A DNA stretch of 64,000 nt from Archivesica marissinica (GCA_014843695.1 CM026386.1:84185791-84249790); one strand, 5' to 3'; positions 49,603 to 61,215 are shown, counted from the stretch's first letter. Numbers and translations: made by a program. The notes: generated from the letters alone by a model not told the origin.

Positions 49603-51872
49603 ATCAAATATAACATTGTGCCCATGTGTCTTGCTGCTACGTTTTTATAATTAACAATATGACCAACTGTGTGAGCGAAAAAGGTGTAATCCATTATTTT
49701 CAAACTATTGTGCGGACATTTTAATACTAAGTCATTGTTACATCAACATCAGTTACAGTTTCGACATTTCCTCATTTCTTATTGATTCTGATGCAACTAC
49801 CGTAGTTTGCCATGAACATCAGGACAATTCACCTCTTGTGAAAAAAGCTCTTATTCTTCCGGTGAATACCACATTGCACAATTTATTTCCTACATAAACA
49901 CTAAGTAGTAGTTTTGACTTTAGTACCGTTTTAACACATTGTAGTGGCAAAAATGGAGCCACCCTGGAATGGCGTGTCCTCGCTGGATTGTTGTGGCATA
50001 ATTAATATTTATACAAACCTAATGTCCTGTCTTATGTCATGCATGTGCTGTTGTTTTGTTCAGTTCTGTAATTGCAGAACTAACATTGTTTGACAGATTC
50101 TGCATTCCATTCAGACAAGGTGGTATGATGTCTGCACCGGCTGAAATCCTACAAACACAAACATTTGAAATTGGAGAGATAATGCCACTATTAATACATA
50201 TACTGGTATTGGCTCATTTTCTACCCCACATGTGTACTTCTCTATACCGTGTGTGATACTTTCAATCAAGGTCGCATATCTCACACTGTAGTCGCTCACA
50301 CAAGTAGAACACCAATTTTTGAGATGAGGCGGTATCAATTTATATTTTTTTTTTCCTTCTCAATTCCAATAGGCTCAAAAGCCCATGAGGACATATACAT
50401 GCATACTTTATGGCAAACAGTGATAATAGCATAAATTATATAAATACTTGTACAATGTACATAGCTATCAAACATAAAGAAATATAGAGTTGTTCAAATT
50501 TGGAGAAGGTTATTCGTATTCATGTTCATATTTTACATATAGTATGCATACATTTACAGTAATTACTCACATTTTAAATATTGCTATATTGCTATATTAT
50601 AGCAGTTACTATAATATTATAATGTTCCAGATTATTTATATTGCTTAGCTGTTCATTCGCTATATATATCACATGTACAGCTGTTATTTATCTGTATGTG
50701 GTTTGTAATTTCTGAAATTAGCATAATACTCAGATGCAGTGGCATATGTAGTTTGGTTACAAGGCAAGTGGACATATGCCTTGTCAGAGACTGACTTAAT
50801 TAAGTCCTGTATCAGTCTTTTTCAAACTGTGTTACCTTTCTGAAATCGATTAGATTTGCTATAATTCTGTCGTGCTGTAATAGCAGGCATTGTTGTGCCG
50901 GGAGTCGAACAACAACAATTGATTCACCACACACTTACTAATTGATGATTAGCATACAACACCTACTATGATGCTGATTGAGCTTATATACCCTCGCCGC
51001 CGGCGAACCATGTGAGCGAACGGCTCCTAATATGATCTTAAATTCTTACATATAGAATTATACATAGTTTGTTGAACAAAGGGAATGTAAAACAATTGTG
51101 TAATTGTGAATTGTTTGTTATGTATACAATCACAGCTTTCACGCTTAGAAGCCCATTAGGGTGATTGCTTCACCTCCTGTCAGTGAGAACAATGTATAAC
51201 ATTCACAAAGTCTCTGTAATGTGAACAATGTAATTTGATGTAAAGAACGTGTGGAAATAAACAGCGTAATGACTGTATTAATATAAAGTATGTGTGTTCA
51301 CATATTGTGTAAATATGTGCAATGCAAATAATTTGTGATTTGAAATATTGCTAGATTGCAAAGTTTATTATTAGCCTATTAGGACAGTTTCTCGTTTTGG
51401 TAAACAAGATCAAAATTCATCAAAATGTAAGAAATTGGCGGAGGCACTATTAGTAACATCATACAAACACTTAATCTTTGTTGTAAATGTTGTTAGATAT
51501 GGCTCAAATTGTAATAATAGCTTGTTGTTGAATATATCACATAACAAATATCAAATAATTATAGAGCGCATTGACATTGTCAGAAACACATGAAAAAAGG
51601 CATTGTTAACCCAAAATATAGACGTTTCTCCATCAATTGCAAATAATTGTGATATGGCGAATTTTGTTAATGAGAAGCATTTATTATTTAATAACATACA
51701 TATACAAAAATACCAGTTTAATGTTAAAAAATGTTTGGAACATTTGATCAAAATTCCACAGTCAAAAATCCACAAAGCATAATATTGGCCGGCGAACTTT
51801 TAGTTACTTCTTAACTTCTTAATTGTGTTGTAAATGCAAATGTGTATGTTTCTTATTTGTTTATACACATTT
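49603..51872. other. No gene recognised; repeat E copy inside
   Basis: About 2.2 kb of AT-rich sequence. A copy of dispersed repeat E (AAGCATTTATTATTTAATAA, CCAGTTTAATG) lies at about 51660-51740. Confidence 0.5.
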
Positions 51873-52138
51873 ATTTGAGCTCGATTATTGGGTTGGTGTT
51901 TTACGTTTATTTATCGTCGCTACCGGTTGCCCATATGAGCGACGCCTCCTGAAGAGATTAGTTATTTTAGATTTTGGAGGATAGTGCATGATACAGACAG
52001 AGACCAATTGCAGAATCTCATCTGGTTCTTTTACGTGCACGGTGTAAAGCACCAACACGAGACATCGATTTAACGTCCCATCTGAAAGACTGATTATTAA
52101 ACACGTTCTTACAATTTATATTGATCGCACTTGGGACA
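51873..52138 (-). mobile_element. SINE C interrupted by SINE A (nested insertion)
   Basis: A SINE C tail starts at 51873 (TATTTGAGCTCGATT). It is cut by a 5'-truncated reverse SINE A at 51890-52091 and resumes at 52092 (GATTATTAAACACGTTCTTA). The inserted SINE A is flanked by GATTATT at 51883-51889 and 52092-52098, a 7-bp target-site duplication. Confidence 0.8.
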
Positions 52139-52144
52139 TCATTC

Positions 52145-53042
52145 CTGATGCAATCCATAGCCACGAGGGAGAGAGAGGTGGCAATGTGGAATGTGGAATT
52201 TAAATGCCTGACAATCATAGCCACGAGGGAGAGAGAGGTGGCAATGTGGAATGTGGAATTTAAATGTCTGACACTCATAGCCACAAGGGAGAGAGGTGGC
52301 AATGTGGAATGTGGAATTTAAATGTCTGACACTCATAGCCACAAGGGAGAGAGGTGGCAATGTGGAATGTGGAATTTAAATGCCTGACAATCATAGCCAC
52401 GAGAGAGAGAGAGGTGGCAATGTGGAATGTGGAATTTAAATGCCTGGCAATCATAGCCACGAGGGAGAGAGAGGTGGCAATGTAGAATGTGGAATTTAAA
52501 TGCCTGACAATCATAGCCACGAGGGAGAGAGAGGTGGCAATGTGGAATGTGGAATTTAAATGTCTGACACTCATAGCCACGAGGGAGAGAGGTGGCAATG
52601 TGGAATGTGGAATTTAAATGCCTGGCAATCATAGCCACGAGGGAGAGAGAGGTGGCAATGTGGAATGTGGAATTTAAATGCCTTGCAATCATAGCCACGC
52701 GGGAGAGAGAGGTGGCAATGTGGAATTTAAATGCCTGACAATCATAGCCACGAGGGAGAGAGAGGTGACAATGTGGAATGTGGAATTTAAATGTCTGACA
52801 ATCATAGCCACGAGGGAGAGAGAGGTGGCAATGTGGAATGTGGAATTTAAATGCCTGACAATCATAGCCACGAGGGAGAGAGAGGTGGCAATGTGGTATG
52901 TGGAATTTAAATGCCTGGCAATCATAGCCACGAGGGAGAGAGAGGTGGCAATGTGGAATTTAAATGCCTGACAATCATAGCCACGAGGGAGAGAGAGGTG
53001 GCAATGTGGAATGTGGAATATAAATGCCTTGCAATCATAGCC
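52145..53042. repeat. 60-bp minisatellite grown from SINE C
   Basis: About 15 tandem copies of a 60-bp unit containing CCACGAGGGAGAGAGAGGTG, then GGAATTTAAATGCCTG. The unit is the body segment of SINE C (compare 6418-6470 and 60515-60570) and follows directly on the SINE C tail at 52099-52144. Some units lack the 9-bp GGAATGTGG step. Confidence 0.9.
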
Positions 53043-53079
53043 ACTACAGCTTAGTGCGATTCTGATTGATTATATATGA

Positions 53080-53190
53080 TATATTATAGCACATACATGG
53101 CAATTAGCAAATCATTATTTATAGTACATACATTGCAAGTAGCAAATCATTATTTATAGAACATACATGGCAATTAGCAAATCATTATAA
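53080..53190. repeat. 37-38-bp tandem repeat, three copies
   Basis: Three units containing ACATACATGGCAATTAGCAA then ATCATTAT; unrelated to the 37-bp satellite. Confidence 0.85.
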
Positions 53191-53611
53191 TGCACTCTGA
53201 AAATATCAGGAAAATAATGAAACAAATACATTATATGTTCCAAAACTACTAGTTTCTTTATTTATTTGCAAATATATGCAATGCAAAAAAGATTACACAT
53301 GAGCATGTTATTGATAGGAAGCATTTATAATTTAAAAACATTCACATGCACATAAGGGCCAGACCAGTTTAATGCTGAAACAATGATGCTATGCGCTAAC
53401 ATGCCCAAAACGAAAAAACAGAAAACGCGAACACTTTCTTCACATGATAATGGAGGTAATTTACGACAGCCCAGGTAAATACAAACACTACAAATATGAC
53501 GTGTTATATTCAACCGAACGAATATGTCAACATATGGAAAACATTAACTCTTACCAAACTCCTGCAGTTACATTATGCTCACCTCTAGTATGTCAACAAT
53601 TACTATGTAAC
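53191..53611. other. Repeat E copy, otherwise nothing seen
   Basis: A repeat E copy lies at about 53300-53400 (GGAAGCATTTATAATTTAAA, CCAGTTTAATGCTGAAACAA). The rest is unassigned. Confidence 0.5.
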
Positions 53612-54512
53612 AGTATACCTCCAGTACCTCCAGTACCTCCAGTACCTCCTCCAGTACCTCCAGTACCTCCAGTACCTCCAGTACCTCCAGTACCTCCAGT
53701 ACCTCCAGTACCTCCAGTACCTCCAGTACCTCCTCCAGTACCTCCAGTACCTCCAGTACCTCCAGTACCTCCAGTACCTCCAGTACCTCCAGTACCTCCA
53801 GTACCTCCTCCAGTACCCTCCAGTACCTCCAGTACCTCCAGTACCTCAGTACCTCCAGTACCTCCAGTACCTCCTCCAGTACCTCCAGCAGTACCTCCAG
53901 TACCTCCAGTACCTCCAGTACCTCCAGTACCTCCAGTAACTCCTCCAGTACCTCCAGCAGTACCTCCAGTACCTCCAGTACCTCCAGTACCTCCAGTACC
54001 TCCAGTACCTCCATACCTCCAGTACCTCCTCAGTACCTCCAGTACCCCCAGTACCTCCAGTACCTCCAAACCTCCAGTACCTCCAGTACCTCCTCCAGTA
54101 CCTCCAGTACCTCCAGTACCTCCAGTACCTCCAGTACCTCCTCCAGTACCTCCAGCAGTACCTCCAGTACCTCCAGTACCTCCAGTACCTCCAGTACCTC
54201 CAGTACCTCCAGTACCTCCAGTACCTCCTCCAGTACCTCCAGTACCTCCAGTACTCCAGTACCTCCAGATACCTCCAGTACCTCCAGTACCTCCAGTACC
54301 TCCAGTACCTCCTCCAGTACCTCCAGCAGTACCTCCAGTACCTCCATACCTCCAGTACCTCCAGTACCTCCAGTACCTCCAGTACCTCCAGTACCTCCTC
54401 CAGTACCTCCAGTACCTCCAGTACCTCCAGTACCTCCAGTACCTCCAGTACCTCCAGTACCTCCAGTATACCTCCAGTATACCTCCAGTACCTCCAGTAC
54501 CTCCAGTACCTT
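53612..54512. repeat. 9-bp (CTCCAGTAC)n minisatellite
   Basis: About 100 units of 9 bp, with occasional 6-bp short steps (CCTCCTCCAGTA) and CAGCAG variants. A 376-codon plus frame (53444-54574) reads Pro-Pro-Val repeats, and several minus frames are also open (Gly-Gly-Thr, Glu-Val-Leu). The strand-independent openness and the frame change near 54010 argue that it is not coding. Confidence 0.93.
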
Positions 54513-54573
54513 TCCAACCCCACCTGTATCACGGCCCAGCCAGCCTCAACAGTAGTTTCCATCAAATTGTTTA

Positions 54574-54841
54574 GCATTGCGGTAGACAGTGGTGCCTTTA
54601 TAGCACACGTTCAAATGTACGAATCAGTGTTAGTATTACCACAGGAACTTGAAATTGTATCCATAAGCCACCAAAGGTCTCGTACCTCTATCCTAGGACA
54701 CCCTCTCTCTCTCTATTTAATAGAGGGGGTGTCCTAGGATAGAGGTACGAGACCTTTGGTGGCTTATGGATAACATTTCAAGTTCCTGTGGTAAATACAT
54801 ACATGATACGAAATACAAAGGCACCACTGTCTACCACAATG
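54574..54841. mobile_element. 267-bp near-perfect palindrome (fold-back MITE)
   Basis: Outer arms GGTAGACAGTGGTGCCTTTA (left) and its inverse (GGCACCACTGTCTACC, right) enclose a more perfect inner hairpin. In the inner hairpin, about 72 bp at 54638-54709 pairs with 54722-54792 (ACCTCTATCCTAGGACACCC against its complement), with a small TCTC/TTTAAT loop. It has no coding capacity. TTA flanks both sides (54571-54573 and 54842-54844), a size expected for PIF/Harbinger-type MITEs, but this is not decisive. Confidence 0.85.
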
Positions 54842-55384
54842 TTAATTCGACACTATTCCAGTTTGATTTGATTTTTGTTGAAAACATGGAATACCGACAT
54901 TCCAAAATATAGTGACCTGTTGTAACAAAATGAAAGTGACCATAGTAACTACTGTGTACTTGGGGCCTCTTTATCAATGGATTTACGAACATTATGTCGT
55001 ACCACTGAATCATTTATTCTGTGATTTTATCCTAAAATTGGGAAGAATGTATATATACCAGATAAGGACATTGGTATATTATTATATATCACTTATAAGG
55101 GAAAGTCCCGTTTAATTTATATAAATCCGACTATTATTAAGCGAGTTGGCTTTATTCTGTTAGAATCACTGTTCCCTTTATCAGTGTAATTAATCTCCAG
55201 GGCCTGATAAGAACGCATTAAATATTGTCTGTCGATTAACTAAGCGGGTACACGCATGAAATGATCGTGCTTGTACTCACCTGGGATTGTATAAACCGAC
55301 ACACGCATACAGGAGAGAGAGAGAGTACTCCTAGGATATCTCAGAGTGTTATTTGGTTACATTGGTCTCTTCACGCCTGAATGA
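54842..55384. other. No feature seen
   Basis: AT-rich spacer; no gene recognised. Confidence 0.5.
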
Positions 55385-56060
55385 TGAGCCGTGGGATGAA
55401 TAGCTCAGGGGTATCCGGTTCGGCTAGAGCTTAGAAGAGCTGGGGCACGTGCCGACTGGGAGAGTCTGCCGGTGTAAGCTGGTGGCCTCCATAGACTGGA
55501 GCGGGTCGCGGGTGCGAGACAGCATCGGGTCCGCCGTCAGTTGACAGGGTCCTCAGGACGCAGGAAGTTGATCATTATACACTTGTGCATTGTAAATCTA
55601 GTGAACTATCACTGTGATGGCAATACTTGCCAATATTTTAACTTAGGTGAAATATAGCACTGTGGTGGCTATACATGCCAGTGTAAATTTATAGGTGCAT
55701 TATAGCACAGTGAGGGCAATACTTGCCAAATATCTTCAATTAATACGTGCCTTATAGCACAGTGAGGGCAATACTTGCCACTCTCTTCAATTACAAGGTG
55801 CATTATAGCATAAACTGAGAGCCGAGGCAGTAGGCATAGGAACTGTTATATGATGTTAACGGCGTTACAGGCTGCATCTAGAACGACATTCTGGAGTTAA
55901 GCCACCATCGGTGAAAGGTGCAACTACGGACACACATACGCTTCAGATTATTGATTATTGCTGGAAGTGCTAACGTTTATGTATATTAAATGTTGTAAAT
56001 GTGCGAAGTCTGTGTGCATACACTTGATCCTGGTATCCGTGACCCTGGGTGAAGCTGACT
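55385..56060 (+). repeat. Dispersed repeat family D, copy 2
   Basis: Homologous in order to 1395-2010 (see that entry). It starts with a tRNA-like ATAGCTCAGGGGTATCCGG. This copy has an internal expansion at about 55600-55810: four diverged units of about 62 bp containing GGCAATACTTGCCA and ATAGCACAGTGAGG. Confidence 0.6.
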
Positions 56061-56295
56061 CTCGTGTCATTCTGTAACATATGTGTATCTACTTGGTGAC
56101 CTAAACTCACACACGGCTGAAAGGCCTGGCCAAGTACCCGACTTATATCTAAACCTGCATGTGGTACATCTACTTTACTGGCTCGTGAAAAGGGTGATGA
56201 TTGTGGACGATTAAATGGTATTGGTATAGATTATGCAAACAATTAAACCAAGCATGAATACATTTATTTATATCATGTCATGCAAACATAAAACA

Positions 56296-56580
56296 GATCT
56301 GTAGTCCAGTGGTAACACGCTAGACTGGTAATCCAGGGATCGCAGGTTCGATCCCCCGTCTAACCCTAATAAAATTAACAGTCTTTCAGATGGGACGTTA
56401 AACCGAGGTCTCGTGTCTGTGCTCTTACACCGTGCACGTAAAAGAACCAGAGGAGATTCTGGAATGGGTCTCTGTCTGTATCATGCACTATCCTCCAAAC
56501 ATCTAAAATAACTAATCTCTTCAGGAGGCGTCGCCCATATGGGCAACCGGTAGCGACGATAAATAAACGTAAAAACACAC
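56296..56580 (+). mobile_element. SINE A copy with target-site duplication
   Basis: Almost full length (head GATCTGTAGTCCAGTGGTAA to tail CGATAAATAAACGTAAAA). It is flanked by an exact 10-bp direct repeat, ACATAAAACA, at 56286-56295 and 56581-56590. Confidence 0.9.
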
Positions 56581-56590
56581 ACATAAAACA

Positions 56591-56869
56591 TGCTTGATTA
56601 ATGTTAACTTGGTAAATATATTAAAGAAGATTATGCCATTACGTAGTAATACACTTTCATTTACTACTGTTTCTTAAATGAATTGTATGTATTCATATAT
56701 TTATGTAATGATATGCGTATACCAAAAACCAAATATGTGCTATGTATTTATTTCTTATTGTTCATGTAATAAAATCTTTAACAAACTACCATGATAACAA
56801 AGGTGGGCGATGTGTGACCAGTATTTACTGCATACACTATGATTCTAAGAAATCACTTAAAGCACATCG
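56591..56869. other. No gene recognised; 12-bp hairpin
   Basis: Contains GTGGGCGATGTG (56803-56814), which pairs perfectly with CACATCGCCCAC (56863-56874). Confidence 0.5.
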
Positions 56870-57005
56870 CCCACTGGAAAGGTTACACAATAATGTTGAT
56901 GCCATTTCCCAGAACGTGTCATTGTTTAACATTAAACTGATCTGGCTAAATGCGTATATGTTCTTATATAATAAATGCTTCTCATCAACAACATTTTTTA
57001 GGTAA
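56870..57005. repeat. Dispersed repeat E, inverted copy
   Basis: The reverse complement matches about 51660-51740 and 53300-53400 (CATTAAACTG, ATAAATGCTTCTCATCAACA). Type unknown. Confidence 0.55.
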
Positions 57006-57924
57006 ACATGTTTTTTGATTTCATATATTTGCAGGAAAAGAGGAAAAACGTATTTTTGGGACCATTCGTCATGGATATTTCCCGTACGCCGTTTTTATGG
57101 TCACGAGCAACGTTTGCAAGACATCTGACCAATTTGTCTGGTATTTAGGCTCTACTAAGGACCATTGAACTCCTGTATATCCATTTACAACAGCCAGATC
57201 TGCAGACGACATAAATACGGTGACATGAACATTGCCTATAAATACATTGTAAAAGGTAAAAACATGCAGTATTTTATTCATATTTCCAATATTTCACTTT
57301 TATTTGATACCATACCCGCTCAAACTGGAAAACAGCAAATATATTACAAACGAATGGTACTTCATTGATACCATTTACATGTGAATGACGTCACTGTGTT
57401 GCACATGTCGCAGGTTATGTGTTTGAATAAATTGTGTCTGTATATAGTTACATTGTATTGGTAGATACATAGCGCAATACGATAGTAAACACATCATATA
57501 CTAATTTAATAACATAACACCTGTTATCTACTTTATCTACTATCATTATTATGTAAAACATATGCATCTATTATGCCTAACGATTGGCTGTTTATCATAG
57601 ACGACCATCGTTATAACATATCAGATGATGTGAATTATACATTCCCATCAATAAACATAATATTAAAGTGTGTAACAACTCTGAATTGAATGTAATATAT
57701 TGCAACCAACAGATAATGTATATTGTACATGGATATACGTACCTGCATAGTTTTTAAGTTGTGTAATTTGAGAGTGTGCAAATATCCACTGCCGTTGACT
57801 ACGATGATTGTTTACCATTTGAATATTGAATTATTGATACGATGTGACAAGATTTTCAAGTTAGTATAGCTCATATAGCTTTATTCCTTACATTCCATTT
57901 TATGAACGATGGTAATGACCATGA
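57006..57924. other. No gene recognised
   Basis: AT-rich; a 67-70-codon frame on each strand around 57069-57368 shows no motif. Confidence 0.5.
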
Positions 57925-58042
57925 ATGATACAAAAGTAAAGTGAAATGTTAGTTTAGTTTTGTGTCATTCCAACTGAAAGTGACCGCCGACCAAATAGCC
58001 CACACTGGTGTTTATGCAGGCGTAAACCCTGAACAAACAAAC
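57925..58042 (+). repeat. Retroposon 3' end with (CAAA)n tail
   Basis: GACCGCCGACCAAATAGCCC, then GCGTAAACCCTGAACAAACA and four to five CAAA units. The pattern suggests the 3' end of a SINE or LINE. Confidence 0.5.
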
Positions 58043-58796
58043 AAACAAACGAATAGAAAAGGAAAGCCATTTCTGACTTATGAGAAAGCTTTCGACACAC
58101 ATACTAGGATTTCAACAAAACAGCGGTAATGGGTCAATGATTTGAAGTGAATGACATTAACCAGTAGGTCAATGAAGCACACCGAGACACTAGACTATTT
58201 CAATTTATTGAGACAAATAATTTCATTTCGACCTGCCTGTACATTACTTTGGAAAAGACAACAGCCACTACTTGAGTATTGTGTTTAAACACTTCATTGT
58301 TCTGGTTCATTGGGTTGAAACTTTAGACAGTGCCATGTTTCATGGCTCAGAAAATCTACCTTTTATCGCATTGTTAAATATCCCAACAGTAACATTATCC
58401 AGTCAACAAAATGACCTATTGTCTGGACGAAAATAAACAACTTATATATACGAAAGTACATGAATCACTCTTACTTGGTCGTATGTGTACTACAAAAATT
58501 AATGAAATGTGCAGTGATATCTGCCAGCGGTTAAGGTAGCTAGCTATACATTAATTCAACCTAATATGATAAGGAGTCAAAACTGTATTGGTCAAGGGAG
58601 GCAAATGCTGCACATGATGCTATGTGGTAAGCAAGAGTTACCTGGACAACGTTGGTAAGCGTAATTATAGCTCTGCTAATCAAGCTATTAATGAACAAAT
58701 TCCATGATATCCAAAGACGTGCCAGTTTTGGCATCATCCGGCAAAAATAATAATAACTGTGAAATGACGTACAATATTGTTTTGTAGTTTCATGTT
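58043..58796. other. No gene recognised
   Basis: AT-rich spacer. Confidence 0.5.
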
Positions 58797-59006
58797 TTTT
58801 AGTATTTAAAGTTTATTTAACGTCGCTACCGGTTATCCATATGAACGACGGGCAACACACCTAACAACACATTTCATGTGCAGGCTCTAACGGTGCACCA
58901 ACCTACATAAGAAACTGTCAACATTTTCATATAAAGAGACACGGCCTGAGCTGGGCTCAAACAAGTGACCATCAGTGATTTGTTTTCAACATTTACGTTT
59001 ATTTAT
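58797..59006 (-). mobile_element. SINE A fragments and a tRNA-like remnant
   Basis: 58805-58850 is a diverged SINE A 3' end in reverse (GTCGCTACCGGTTATCCATA), and 58990-59008 is a shorter one (TTTACGTTTATTTATCGTC). Between them, GAGCTGGGCTCAAACAAGTG looks like an inverted B box. They probably form one diverged SINE of another subtype. Confidence 0.55.
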
Positions 59007-59142
59007 CGTCAGGCTACTATGTAACAGCATAACATGAAAGGTAAAAAAGATAGTGTATATACACGAGGGACAGTGGTTGTTTTATAAAACCAAATTGCAT
59101 GTGTTTATAGAATGGTACGCGATCGCTATTTATAAAGCTATT

Positions 59143-59330
59143 ATCAATAGGCTCTATAGTGACGCGTATACCATTAAAAGCAAAGAGATCGGTAGTTGCG
59201 CGATACGTCATCAATAGTGACGCATATACCAAAAAAGCAAAGAGATCGGTAGTTGCGCGATACGTCATCAATAGGCTATATAGTGACGCGTATACACAAC
59301 AAGTGATGACGTATACACAACAAGTAAAGA
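59143..59330. repeat. 57-bp tandem repeat, 2-3 copies
   Basis: Units containing AGCAAAGAGATCGGTAGTTG and CGCGATACGTCATCAATAG start at 59179 and 59236. A partial unit (GTGACGCGTATAC) lies on either side. Confidence 0.85.
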
Positions 59331-59781
59331 GATGAGTGTACTACTAAACTGAAGAATAATCATTACGTCATATACATGTATGGGACTAATTTCAACAAGC
59401 ATAAAACACACCGATTGTTATTTTGACATGAGCAATTTTTAGTAGATCGTTTGTTAAGAATATAGCGCAAGGGCGTCCCTATGCTCAAGGACTCGTACAG
59501 GAACGAATTTACCATTATGTTCATTGACTAGATATAGTACTGTGACACTAAGCATACTGATAACATGCTAGTGTATTTCGATGAGTCTAATAAAGTGAAT
59601 TTACCAGTCTGAAACTAAGTTGTCACGTGCAAAGCTGGTACATTGATATTTTTTTTGGTGATACAAATAGATAAGCACATTTTCATGGATTAAAAAATGG
59701 ACTGTGGTTTATGGTATTATGTCGTTATGTAATAGCTTGAATTCTAGACACGTGATACATTATGATACGAACAAAGAGAGC

Positions 59782-60351
59782 TCAATTTCTTTGGATTTGA
59801 AGCGAGTTGATGATAAGTAGTTCTTTAAATAACAATGTATTTGGGCGAAAATAGTAATTGCGAATTGCGTCGCTCATATGGGCAACCGGTAGCGACGATA
59901 AATAAACGTAAAACACACAGAAAATAGTAAATTCATGGACTATGAATATTTCTTGATGACGCAAGAAATGGGCACTTTAGCATGTAATGGAATTCATCCC
60001 CGATGTCACTATGTGGGCATATTCTGCATGTCCGACTTTCAAACGGCAAAACTGACGTAAACATCTCCCTGTTGTTATGTGTAGTCTATGGTTGCCAGTT
60101 CGAAAATGGAACAGAGACATACGTAAATATGTAGGGAGCAACATTGAATCTCTTTCCAAGGTTGTCTCTTCTCTATATCGTCTATGATTGGTCCCTTTTG
60201 GCGAGTTGTTAAGCCTGCTACTCAAATTTTGCAAAATCTGATCTAATAATATTCGCTTGACATTTTTATGAATATTACGAAGATTAATTGTTCTTTGATT
60301 AACACAGTGTGTCCGGTGGAATTTATTATTGTTTTTATTGTTTGTATCCAT
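59782..60351 (-). pseudogene. LINE ORF2 C-terminal relic with SINE A insert
   Basis: The minus strand reads SLFHFRTGNHRLHITTGR, then after a frameshift RTCRICPHSDIGDEFHYMLK. That is the conserved 'FR.GNH.L.IE.GR ... C..C....GDEFH' C-terminal motif of an ORF2-type protein. Downstream it is cut by a 62-bp 5'-truncated SINE A (59858-59919). No catalytic domain is present. Confidence 0.7.
59858..59919 (+). mobile_element. 5'-truncated SINE A with target-site duplication
   Basis: Only the last part of SINE A is present (GTCGCTCATATGGGCAACCG to CGTAAAACACACA). It is flanked by an exact 11-bp direct repeat, GAAAATAGTAA, at 59847-59857 and 59920-59930. Confidence 0.88.
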
Positions 60352-60435
60352 TTATTATTTGTATCATAGTATAGCATATTTGCAAAGATTCGTGATAATT
60401 TTGACTCGCCACTGATTACAATGTCAGCCCAGTAT

Positions 60436-60660
60436 TAGTTTATACAAATTTATTTTAGCTGGATTGCGAAACAAGTTCTTATAACTTATATTAATCATTC
60501 TCGAGACCTCATTCCTGATGGAATCCATCGCCATGAAGGAGAGAGAAGAGGCAACGTGGAAATTAAATGCCTTGCCTAAGGGCACACTCGTATCGGCTCC
60601 AGCGAGGCTCGAACTCCGGACCTGAAGTTAACGCGCATCCACTGCGCTATCTATTAGACA
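60436..60660 (-). mobile_element. SINE C copy
   Basis: Tail (ATTTTAGCTGGATTGCGAAA) through body (TGATGGAATCCATCGCCATG, AATGCCTTGCCTAAGGGCAC) to a slightly shortened head with the inverted B box GGCTCGAACTCCGG. Confidence 0.85.
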
Positions 60661-60689
60661 CCGACTTAGTTCCCCATATATCATGTAGA

Positions 60690-61083
60690 TTGGGGTACCT
60701 TTTTGCACTTCTTATTATTTCTTAGAAATTCGGTGTGGACCTGTTCAAAAAGTTTCAATTGAGTAGGTAAATCTGAATTATAAATTATTAAGTATAATGT
60801 GTGCATGTCTTTATTTGTCTGAGCTACTAACTGTTTCTTGGCATTCAAAACACTACCCGGAAAATAATATACCCAAATACTTGTATTAATTTATTGTTTC
60901 TATTATCTTATCACTGGTGGTAAAATTAAAGTGTTCTCGCTTGTTTGAACCAAATACTATAATGTTGTCGTACACATGTCTATCTGCAATTTCCAAGTTA
61001 TACAGTAATTATAACAATCATTCATCATATTTTGGCAGGAGACAGGATCATCACTGACAAATTACAGTAGCATCTGCATACAA
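60690..61083 (-). pseudogene. LINE reverse transcriptase, palm and thumb fragment
   Basis: From high to low coordinates the minus strand reads SAKFLLYADATVIC, VFGSNKREHFNF, YKYLGILFSG and then, after a frameshift, LNAKKQLVAQTNKDMHTLY and LPTQLKLFEQ. This is the reverse transcriptase catalytic motif (YxDD, here YADA, so one catalytic aspartate is lost) followed by the usual YLGI and AKK..A..A motifs. Several stops are present. Confidence 0.7.
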
Positions 61084-61084
61084 T

Positions 61085-61215
61085 AAGAATTTAGCTGATA
61101 TTGAAAAGTTAAAATCTTCAAACCCGAAAGAATTTTGGAAAGATTTTAAGAAAAACAAACAAAAGTGTAGTTCCAATATATAATTATGTAGATGATTTAG
61201 CCATACTAACGTTTG
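61085..61215 (+). pseudogene. LINE ORF2 linker plus YVDD fragment, opposite strand
   Basis: The plus strand reads NLADIEKLKSSNPKEFWKDF, a conserved stretch between endonuclease and reverse transcriptase in LINE ORF2. It is followed after a frame change by NYVDDLAILT, an intact YxDD motif. It abuts the minus-strand fragment at 60690-61083. Confidence 0.6.

Noticed and set aside
53444..54574. 376-codon proline-rich (PPV)n protein gene
   Set aside because: The body is a 9-bp minisatellite with frame changes (YLQYL stretches), and several minus frames are equally open. The 50 or so non-repeat residues at the start match nothing known.
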